Source of the DNA: Pseudomonas sp. BN417
Lineage (GTDB): Bacteria > Pseudomonadota > Gammaproteobacteria > Pseudomonadales > Pseudomonadaceae
Assembly (NCBI RefSeq): GCF_029871205.1
Contig: NZ_SSOJ01000128.1
Coordinates: 1 to 64,000 of the forward strand
DNA: 64,000 nt
Reading direction: 5' to 3'
A program made the translations under genes and the position numbers. Every line of letters begins with the position of its first letter. Position 1 is the first letter of the stretch. The notes under the pieces are model-generated. The model was not told the DNA's origin and did not search any database. It worked only from the letters and a program-made list of their open reading frames with translations. This document shows positions 53,353-64,000 of this stretch, in pieces.

Positions 53353-53414
53353 CATTGGCCCCACGAAGAGCAGAAAGCCCACGCCGAGCCATCTTCCACG
53401 GGGGCACCCAACAC

Positions 53415-53962
53415 TGTGGGGGCGATTTCAATCGCGACAGCAGACCGCAGCTTCGCCCTTCGGCTTCTCAGGGGGCAGCTGCGCCGCCCTTCGCGAATGA
53501 ATTCGCCCCCACAAAAAGCAGAAAGCCCACGCCGAGCCATCCTCCACCGGGGGCACCCATCATTGTGGGGGCGATTTCAATCGCGAAAGCGGACCGCAGG
53601 TTCGCCCTTCGGCTTCTCAGGGGGCAGCTGCGCCGCCCTTCGCGAATGAATTCGCCCCCACGAAGAGCAAAAAGCCCGGGCCGAGCCGTCTTCCACGGGG
53701 TGGCACCGACCATTGTGGGGGCGATTTCAATCGCGAAAGCGGACCGCAGGTTCGCCCTTCGGCTTCTCAGGGGGCAACTGCACCGCCCTTCGCGAATGAA
53801 TTCGCCCCCACAAAGAGCAGAAAGCCCGGGCCGAGCCATTTCCCGCAGGTGGAAGCACCAACCATTGTGGGGGCGATTTCAATCGCGAAGCGGACCGCAG
53901 GTTCGCCCTTTGGCGTCTCAGGGGGCAACTGCGCCGCCCTTCGCGAATGAATTCACTCCCAC
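53415..53962. repeat. Array of four palindromic intergenic repeats
   Basis: Four units of about 90-98 bases (starting 53415, 53574, 53714 and 53866), separated by 53-62 base spacers. Each begins GTGGGGGCGATTTCAATCGC and ends with its near inverted complement TCGCGAATGAATTCGCCCCC. Between the arms is GCGGACCGCAGGTTCGCCCT-type text. The spacers share GCCGAGCCAT. Open frames across the array are artefacts of the 3-fold register. A related copy is at 62799-62968. Confidence 0.85.
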
Positions 53963-53973
53963 AAAAACCAGAA

Positions 53974-54003
53974 AGCCCGCGCGCCTGGAAGGGCGCGCGG
54001 GCT
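53974..54003 (-). terminator. Rho-independent terminator of ohr
   Basis: AGCCCGCGCGCC, a TGGAA loop and the complementary GGCGCGCGGGCT, followed on the minus strand by TTTCTGGTTTTTG, 20 bases past the ohr stop. Confidence 0.85.
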
Positions 54004-54023
54004 TCGGTCTCCGTACAAGCCAA

Positions 54024-54446
54024 TCAGGGAATATCGAACGTCACCTCGATATTGCCGCGCGTGGCCTTGGAGTACGGGCAGAGCTGGTGCGCTGCCTCCA
54101 CCAGCCGCGCCTTGTCCTCGGTCGCCAGCCCGGGCAGCTCAACGGTCAGCTTGGCCGCCAGGGCAAAACCGCCGCCGACGGCGGTGCCCAGCGACACCTC
54201 GGCGGCCACCGCCACATCTTCCGGCAGGCGGATTTCGAAGCTCTGACCGGCGCGATGCAGGGCACCGATGAAGCAGGCCGACCAGCCAACGCCTAACAGC
54301 TGCTCGGGATTGCTGCCCGGACGCCCCGAGCCGGGCTTGCTCAGGCGTACATCCAACTCGCCGTCAGAGGATGCGCCGCGTCCATCGCGACCCCCGGTGG
54401 TGCGGGTTTGAGCGGTGTAAATGATGTTATCCAGGGTATCTGTCAC
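54024..54446 (-). CDS. ohr: Ohr/OsmC-family organic hydroperoxide reductase
   Basis: A 140-residue cytoplasmic peroxidase of the Ohr subgroup. The peroxidatic C58 (GWSACFIGAL) and resolving C123 (QLCPYSKATRGN) are both in the expected places, and R19-equivalent residues (GGRDGRGASSDG) are present. Ohr reduces organic hydroperoxides using lipoylated partners. It lies 47 bases after bufC on the same strand and may be read through from that operon, although it has its own terminator. No divergent ohrR is adjacent. Confidence 0.9.
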   Translation of the reverse strand: MTDTLDNIIYTAQTRTTGGRDGRGASSDGELDVRLSKPGSGRPGSNPEQLLGVGWSACFIGALHRAGQSFEIRLPEDVAVAAEVSLGTAVGGGFALAAKLTVELPGLATEDKARLVEAAHQLCPYSKATRGNIEVTFDIP

Positions 54447-54493
54447 GCTGAGTCTCCTTGGGGAGTACGGGATAGTGCCGGCGGGAGCCGGCG

Positions 54494-55252
54494 TCAGGTT
54501 GCACGCAGGGCGCGGGTGCCGAGCACCACGCCCTGCGCGCGCAGGTTTTCCAGCAAGGCAAGACCCTGCGGCAGGATGCTGGCGCTGTCGGCACCGAGGG
54601 CTTCGGCCAGCGCCTGCAGGTGCTGGTGGCCAGTCCAGTGCTGCGCCTGAAGCGAATCGAGCAGCGCATGGGCCAGGGGCGCCAGGCGCGAGAAATGCAC
54701 GTTCAGGTCGCTACCGCGACTGGCCAGCAGCAGGGTCGGTTGCTCCGGGGCCTCATGCGGCAGGTAGTCGGGGCCGATTTCGCTCACCGGCCACTGGTAG
54801 GCCAGCGGCCAGGCCAGGTTCGACAGCAGCGGAACCCCTTCGAGCAGGCCGCCCTCGGGGTCGTGGCCGGGCTCGCGCTGGTCGCTCAGGAGCAGCGCGG
54901 CCTCCACCCACTCATAGTGGGCAAGTTCCACCACCCAGGGCGGCAGGTCCAGGGCGTCCCCTCCGCCCTCCGCCAGATAATCGACGAACTCCCCGGAAAT
55001 TTCGGTGAACAGGGGCGTCTGACAGCGGTAGTCGGCGTAGAAGGACTCGATCAGCGCCTGCCAGCGTTTCGGCCCGAGGCTGGCGCTAAGCACCGGGAAG
55101 CCGCCGGACAACAGGGATTCCACATTGCCGAAGAACAACTGCCGGTACACCGCCAGGCGCCGCGCCTCGATACCGGGCGGCGGCGCGTTGTGCTGCGGGT
55201 CGCGCACATAGCGCGCCATGCTCATGAGCTGGTCTTGCAGTACCTCATGCAC
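54494..55252 (-). CDS. bufC: BufC-like DUF2063 protein (RiPP partner)
   Basis: A 252-residue cytoplasmic protein with an N-terminal DUF2063 domain ([47 protein letters not shown]) followed by a helical DNA-binding-like half. In bufferin operons BufC is the partner of the DUF692 enzyme and helps recognise the precursor. I set the start at GTG 55252, which has GGAGGTG 6 bases upstream and overlaps the end of bufB by 8 bases; ATG 55225 is the alternative. It is the third gene of bufA-bufB-bufC. Confidence 0.85.
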   Translation of the reverse strand: MHEVLQDQLMSMARYVRDPQHNAPPPGIEARRLAVYRQLFFGNVESLLSGGFPVLSASLGPKRWQALIESFYADYRCQTPLFTEISGEFVDYLAEGGGDALDLPPWVVELAHYEWVEAALLLSDQREPGHDPEGGLLEGVPLLSNLAWPLAYQWPVSEIGPDYLPHEAPEQPTLLLASRGSDLNVHFSRLAPLAHALLDSLQAQHWTGHQHLQALAEALGADSASILPQGLALLENLRAQGVVLGTRALRAT

Positions 55253-56093
55253 GACGCACCTCCGGCCATGCGATGGCTGCCTGCTGCCGCACGCGAATCT
55301 GCTCGACCTCGCCCAGCAGTTCCGCCAGGGGCGGGAAGTTGAAGTCGCGCTCCAGCAGGGTCGGCAGCGCACCGAAGCGCTGGTAGGCCTGTTCCAGCAA
55401 GGCCCAGACGTCACCCTTGACCCTGGCGCCGTGGGTATCGATCTTCAGGTCCGGCGCTTCGTCGTAATGGCCGGCCACATGCATGTACACGACTCGCTCG
55501 AGCGGAAGCGCAGCCAGGTACTCGGTGGCGTCGTAATCGTGGTTGATCGAGTTGACGTAGAGGTTGTTGACGTCCAGCAGCAGGTCGCAGTCGGCCTCCT
55601 CCAGTACCGCGCGGAGGAAATCGATCTCCTGCAGCGCCTGGTAGGGCGCGGCGTAGTAGGAAATGTTCTCCACCGCGATGCGCCGCCCCAGGGCATCCTG
55701 TGCCTGGCGGATGCGCGCGGCGACATGGTGTACCGCTTCGTCGGTGAAGGGCAGCGGCAGCAGGTCGTAGAGCTGTCCGTCGTCCGAGCAATAGCTCAGG
55801 TGCTCGCTGAAGAACGCCACCTTATGACTGTCGAGGAAATCGCGGGTGCGCCGCAGCAGCTCGCGATCCAGCGGTGCCGGACCGCCAAGGGACAGCGACA
55901 GTCCGTGGCAGGCCAGCGGGAAACGCTCGGCGAGGCGCGCCAGGCCGTCACCATGGCGGCCACCGACCTTGATCCAGTTGTCCGGTGTGCATTCCAGGAA
56001 ATCCACGGCACCGGCATCCATCGCCAGCAGTTCCGGCAGCAATGCGCGGCGCAAGCCGAGGCCCGCACCATGGGGGAAGGAGGCAGTGGTCAT
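55245..56093 (-). CDS. bufB: DUF692 (MNIO) multinuclear iron oxidative enzyme, BufB-like
   Basis: A 282-residue TIM-barrel enzyme of the DUF692/MNIO family, which uses two or three iron ions to modify Cys residues in precursor peptides. Conserved blocks: [71 protein letters not shown] and DTHGARV, carrying the His, Asp, Glu and Asn metal ligands. In studied bufferins the enzyme turns Cys in EGKCG motifs into thiooxazoles. The likely start is ATG 56093, with GGAG 7 bases upstream. Its end overlaps bufC. Confidence 0.9.
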   Translation of the reverse strand: MTTASFPHGAGLGLRRALLPELLAMDAGAVDFLECTPDNWIKVGGRHGDGLARLAERFPLACHGLSLSLGGPAPLDRELLRRTRDFLDSHKVAFFSEHLSYCSDDGQLYDLLPLPFTDEAVHHVAARIRQAQDALGRRIAVENISYYAAPYQALQEIDFLRAVLEEADCDLLLDVNNLYVNSINHDYDATEYLAALPLERVVYMHVAGHYDEAPDLKIDTHGARVKGDVWALLEQAYQRFGALPTLLERDFNFPPLAELLGEVEQIRVRQQAAIAWPEVRRA

Positions 56094-56161
56094 GGGCATT
56101 CTCCAGGGAGTGGAACCCTCCCCGGCCACGGGCACAGGGAGGATGGACCATCGATGTCGAA

Positions 56162-56689
56162 TCAGTTCTTCGCCTGGCTCAGCTTGGTGAACAGCTCAGT
56201 GGGGACTTTCTTACCGTTGGAGATGTACTGGTTGGTGCGGAACTTGTAGACCTCGCCCTCAGAGAGGAAGCCGTCCGCGTTGGTGTCCATCGCCTTGAAT
56301 TCCGCACCACCCTTCGGGGCCACGGCCAGGAGTTCCTTGAGCGAAACGCGGCTGTCGTCATCGGTGTCGGTACGGGCGAAGGAGGCGTCGCCGCACTTGC
56401 CTTCACCGCACTTGCCTTCGGCCGCCTTGGCGCTGCTGGCTTCGGCGGCACCGCACTTGCCTTCCCCGCATTTGCCTTCGGCGTTGGTGGCCTTGTCGCT
56501 GGCCTCGGCGGCACCACACTTGCCTTCGCCACACTTGCCTTCACCCGCCTTGTCGGCAGCAGCCAGCAGGTAGCCCTGGGGCAACGCCTCCACGGCGAAG
56601 GCGGTGGATGAGGCGAGGTTGATGCCGCCGGCCAGGGCGACAGCGATCAGGCCGATACGGGTCTTGTTCGAGATATGGGAACGGGACAT
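56162..56689 (-). CDS. bufA: Bufferin precursor with EGKCG repeats and two EF-hands
   Basis: A 175-residue exported protein. Residues 1-32 form a Sec signal peptide (cleavage near TAFAVEA). Residues 50-100 contain three [10 protein letters not shown] blocks (Cys 53, 58, 74, 79, 94 and 99) joined by AAEAS linkers. Two EF-hand loops follow: D108/D110/D112/E119 and D135/N137/D139/E146. EGKCG is the motif modified by DUF692 enzymes in bufferins, which bind copper in the periplasm. The start is ATG 56689 with GGAGAAAC upstream. It is followed by bufB and bufC, and a direct-repeat site lies about 180 bases upstream. Confidence 0.87.
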   Translation of the reverse strand: MSRSHISNKTRIGLIAVALAGGINLASSTAFAVEALPQGYLLAAADKAGEGKCGEGKCGAAEASDKATNAEGKCGEGKCGAAEASSAKAAEGKCGEGKCGDASFARTDTDDDSRVSLKELLAVAPKGGAEFKAMDTNADGFLSEGEVYKFRTNQYISNGKKVPTELFTKLSQAKN

Positions 56690-56809
56690 GGTGTTTCTCC
56701 GGATACTGGGCGCGGCCAGACCGCGCGGGTCATGCCAAAACGGCCTTGGAACCCTGGAGCGAGGCGCCTGGGCGGTCCTCGATCGGGTGTGGCCATTTCG
56801 CCGTAGCCA

Positions 56810-56827
56810 TGTATCCACGACGTATCC
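56810..56827. promoter_or_regulatory. Second, looser direct repeat upstream of bufA
   Basis: TGTATCC, ACGA, CGTATCC: two TATCC half-sites with 11-base pitch on the plus strand, opposite in orientation to the main site. Confidence 0.35.
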
Positions 56828-56870
56828 GCCGCCAGGAGCATTTGTAAGCCAGTCGCCGCGCGCCGGGGCC

Positions 56871-56887
56871 GGATACACAGCGATACA
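56871..56887. promoter_or_regulatory. Direct-repeat site upstream of bufA
   Basis: GGATACACAGCGATACA; on the minus strand TGTATCGCTGTGTATCC, two TGTATC half-sites with 10-base pitch. The core is identical to the site in front of doxX. Confidence 0.6.
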
Positions 56888-57167
56888 TCGAACGCGGCGC
56901 CCGTCCACGAAGCGGTTGCACCTCCAGATGGCTTGCGGGGGAGACTCGTGGAGCAGGAATGATGGACCAGCCCCTTTTTTGCTACCGTGTGAATACCGCC
57001 TCACGAGCTCTACCAAGGCATTCCGGCAGGCATTACCCTGCTGGGGGCGGGTCAGGCGACAGTGGCAAAGGGTATGAAGCCGGTCCCTACGCTCACAGAA
57101 CAACAACTACAATGCGCCTGGCGATTCAGTCGAAACCGCCAGCAAACTTCGCAAAAGGGATGCCCTT

Positions 57168-58088
57168 ATGTCTGGGCTTGACGATGGACCGAGCGTGATC
57201 CTGATCATCGACGACAGCGCCGATAGCATTCGCCTGCTGAGCAGCATGCTCAAGGATCAGGGACAGATCCTGTTCGCCACCAGCGGGGAAACGGGTATAC
57301 GGCTGGCGCAACAGCAGCAGCCGACCTTGATCCTGCTGGATGTCGAGATGTCCGGCATGAACGGCTACGAGGTCTGTGCTGTGCTGAAAAACGATCCGGC
57401 CACCCAGGATTGCGCTGTCATCATCGTCACCGCCAACACCGGCATGGAGTGTGAGATCAGGGCGCTGGAGGCCGGTGCGGTGGATTTCATCACCAAGCCG
57501 TTCAATCCGCCCGTGGTGCGGGCTCGGGTTCAGACGCACCTGCGGTTGCAACGACAGACGACCCAGATGCGCCAGCTCGCCAACCGTGACGGCTTGACCG
57601 GGTTGTACAACCGCCGCTACTTCGATGAAGCTCTGTCGCTGGAGTTCGAGCGGCATCGGCGGCAGCGATTGCCCTTGGCCGTGGCGCTCATCGACGTCGA
57701 CCATTTCAAGGCCTACAACGATCACTACGGCCACCCGCAGGGCGATGTCTGCCTGCAAAGCGTGGCCAAGGCCATCAACACCGTCTCCCGCCGCCCGGGT
57801 GAACTGGTGGCGCGCTACGGCGGCGAAGAGTTTGCAGTCATCCTGCCCCATACCGACGCCCTTGGTGCCGAAAAATACGGTGGGTGGCTCTGCGAGCTCG
57901 TCCGGGAGCTACGGATCGACCATCACTATTCGGCTACCGCGCCCATGGTGACCATCAGCGTCGGCATAGCCTCATTGGCGCCGCCCGTGCAGGGTTCCAT
58001 GCAGCAGCTGATTGAGGCGACCGACAAGGCGCTATACCAGGCGAAGACCGATGGCCGCGACCGCGCCACGGTATACCAGTGGCCATGA
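57168..58088 (+). CDS. Response regulator-GGDEF diguanylate cyclase
   Basis: A 306-residue protein. The receiver domain has acidic residues at 15-16, phospho-acceptor D58 (LILLDVEMSGMNGYE) and K110. The C-terminal GGDEF domain (about 135-300) has the active site G218-G-E-E-F222 and the DGLTGLYNRRYFDE start, so it should make cyclic di-GMP. Five residues before GGEEF the inhibitory I-site reads RPGE instead of RxxD, so product inhibition may be absent. It lies 30 bases before a hybrid kinase, its likely phosphodonor. Confidence 0.92.
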   Translation: MSGLDDGPSVILIIDDSADSIRLLSSMLKDQGQILFATSGETGIRLAQQQQPTLILLDVEMSGMNGYEVCAVLKNDPATQDCAVIIVTANTGMECEIRALEAGAVDFITKPFNPPVVRARVQTHLRLQRQTTQMRQLANRDGLTGLYNRRYFDEALSLEFERHRRQRLPLAVALIDVDHFKAYNDHYGHPQGDVCLQSVAKAINTVSRRPGELVARYGGEEFAVILPHTDALGAEKYGGWLCELVRELRIDHHYSATAPMVTISVGIASLAPPVQGSMQQLIEATDKALYQAKTDGRDRATVYQWP

Positions 58089-58118
58089 TCGCCATACGGA
58101 TCGAAAGGGACTCACCCC

Positions 58119-62789
<4,671 letters not shown>

Positions 62790-62798
62790 CCCAGCCGC

Positions 62799-62968
62799 TC
62801 AGGGGCAGCTGCGCTGCCCTTCGCGAATGAATTCGCCCCCACGAAGAGCAAAGGCCCGGGCCGAGCCATCTTCCACGGGAGTGGCCCCGATCATTGTGGG
62901 GGCGATTTCAATCGCTTAGCGGACCGCAGGTTCGCCCTGCGGCCTCTCCGGGGGCAGGTGCGCCGTCA
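62799..62968. repeat. Palindromic repeat copy of the 53-kb array family
   Basis: It contains a right half-unit (TCGCGAATGAATTCGCCCCC) followed by a spacer with GCCGAGCCATCTTCCACGGG and a left half (GTGGGGGCGATTTCAATCGC), the same order as one spacer of the array at 53415-53962. It probably arose by partial duplication or recombination. Confidence 0.8.
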
Positions 62969-63634
62969 GACCCACTGGTCGTTGCGCTTGCGCCGCACCC
63001 GCAGCATGGTCGGCAGGATCAACCCGGCGAGCAGCCCTGCACCGGCGATGCTGCCGCCGTAGACCATGTAGCGCATAAGCACCTGCTGGTTCTCCTCGCC
63101 CAACTGCGCCTGCACGTCGCGCAACTCGGCACGGGCCTCGTTCAGCTCGCTGTCCAGCGCCGTGCGTGCCGCCTGCAGTTCGTCGATCAGCTTCTTGCGC
63201 GAATCGAGCGTCTCCTGCATGCCCTGCACGCGAGTCTTCCAGGTTTCATCGATGCCTTCCAGCTCAGCGCTGAGCTCGGCCACCTTCTGCTCCATCTGCG
63301 GCAGGCGCTCGGCCTGGCCGGGCACCTCCTGCAGGTCGCGGCTGGGAATCCACACGGTGTTGCCGCTCTCGCCACGCACCTGGCTGTAATCCCCCTGGGT
63401 GCTCAGCAGCTCGACCTTCTGCCCGGAGCTGAGCGTACCGACGATGCGATAGCCATCGGTCGGGCCGCTACGCACATAAGTAGCCAGGCTATCGCTCACC
63501 CAGCGCGCATTGCCGGCGGCCTCCTCGGCCTGCACCGGGGCACCGATCGTCAGCAGGCCGCCTAGCAGGCAGGCACCGAGGGCGCGGGTCTGGAGCGGGG
63601 AAACACAGGCGGAGAAATGACGGAATAGGGACAT
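62966..63634 (-). CDS. SH3-domain coiled-coil membrane protein, YgiM-like (TIGR04211)
   Basis: A 222-residue envelope protein. The signal peptide covers about 1-37 (cleavage near APVQAEE). A bacterial SH3 domain (about 45-105, WVSDSLATYVRSGPTDGYRIVGTLSSGQKVELL) leads to a coiled coil (about 110-185, Glu/Leu/Gln-rich) and a C-terminal membrane anchor (MVYGGSIAGAGLLAGLILPTML) with a basic tail. This order is that of the YgiM-type TIGR04211 proteins, whose role is unknown. I set the start at ATG 63634. Confidence 0.85.
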   Translation of the reverse strand: MSLFRHFSACVSPLQTRALGACLLGGLLTIGAPVQAEEAAGNARWVSDSLATYVRSGPTDGYRIVGTLSSGQKVELLSTQGDYSQVRGESGNTVWIPSRDLQEVPGQAERLPQMEQKVAELSAELEGIDETWKTRVQGMQETLDSRKKLIDELQAARTALDSELNEARAELRDVQAQLGEENQQVLMRYMVYGGSIAGAGLLAGLILPTMLRVRRKRNDQWV

Positions 63635-64000
63635 GGGCAATCTTCACGTGGCGATAGGACAAAACCCGCATTCGGGCGCGATAAAAGCCGGCCAGGCAAA
63701 TGGTTGTAGAGAGGAACGCGGTCAGGGGACTGAAGGACAGCGAACGCCCAGATGGCGAAAGGCCGTGCAATCCACCCGGTGGGCCGACAGCAGACAGACA
63801 GCAGGTAGCCGGCTTGAGTTCACTTGGGGAATGCTGGCGGGACCGGTGGTGTGCAAGCGCCAATGGCTGCAGATGGCCACACGTTCATGCATCCAGCCGA
63901 GAGATTGCTCCGGCAGGGGTCCGTCGCAGGCTGTGCCATGCCCACCGCTTGCCCAGGATCAGCCCTTGCGCCATGCCCATCCGCTGGTGCGCACGGCGCC
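63635..64000. other. Intergenic at the window end, with a repeat fragment
   Basis: About 365 bases without a supported gene. From about 63937 it carries a second copy of the repeat seen at 46385-46461, cut by the window edge. Confidence 0.5.

Larger units (their letters stand above)
56690..57167. promoter_or_regulatory. Divergent spacer upstream of bufA
   Basis: A 478-base spacer between the minus-strand bufA and the plus-strand GGDEF gene. It holds the direct-repeat site at 56871 and a looser one at 56810. No gene is apparent. Confidence 0.5.

Noticed and set aside
53415-53962. CRISPR array
   Set aside because: The units are 90-98 base palindromes, the spacers are similar to each other, and no cas gene is present.
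53338-54296. Open frames of about 100-340 residues in the repeat array after doxX
   Set aside because: They arise because the repeat units stay open in several frames; their products are repetitive and Arg/Pro-rich.

Overview
The window is high-GC, gene-dense DNA from a Pseudomonas-like gammaproteobacterium. This is inferred from the gene families (BCCT and ProVWX quaternary-amine importers, GbdR/CdhR-like regulators, class C beta-lactamase, DUF692/bufferin operon, VF530 protein), the codon bias, and dispersed GC-rich palindromic repeats. No rRNA, tRNA, CRISPR array, phage or complete insertion sequence was found. Starts were moved inward from the longest reading frame wherever a ribosome binding site or family alignment favoured it.

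Left part (0-13 kb): a SulP anion transporter, a lipoprotein of unknown function, a DUF2252 remnant, a MltF-like transglycosylase, a small periplasmic protein and a glycine-zipper lipoprotein. Next comes a minus-strand operon for a two-component flavin monooxygenase (SsuD-like LLM enzyme, flavin reductase with MarR-like tail, MFS carrier, GFA zinc protein) with a divergent LysR regulator. A scar at 12.4-13.3 kb holds a MATE remnant and a 157-bp terminal-inverted-repeat element.

Centre (13.3-44.2 kb): a catabolic island that looks built for quaternary ammonium compounds or N-methylated amino acids. Module A (13.3-22.4 kb, minus strand) encodes a Rieske monooxygenase with a bridging Glu, an aldehyde dehydrogenase, a rubredoxin-rubredoxin reductase fusion, an FAD amine oxidase, a cupin and an MFS carrier; a BCCT importer is divergent. 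Module B (24.9-30.7 kb) is a ProVWX importer with an MmgE/PrpD protein and a GlxA-type regulator. Module C (31-44 kb) has a second Rieske monooxygenase, a second FAD oxidase, an MFS carrier, a DapA-family lyase, a second aldehyde dehydrogenase, EamA and GABA-permease-like carriers, and a second GlxA-type regulator. The substrate cannot be read from sequence.

Right part (44.6-64 kb): an NDH-2-like flavoprotein, VF530, a CAP-domain protein and AmpC. A metal/redox-stress neighbourhood follows: DipZ, an OmpR-type two-component system, DoxX, Ohr and a bufferin (BufABC) operon whose precursor has three [10 protein letters not shown] blocks followed by two EF-hands. A near-identical direct repeat lies in front of the two-component system, doxX and bufA, which suggests one regulon. 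The window ends with a response regulator-GGDEF protein, a 1556-residue MASE1-CHASE hybrid kinase and an SH3-domain membrane protein.
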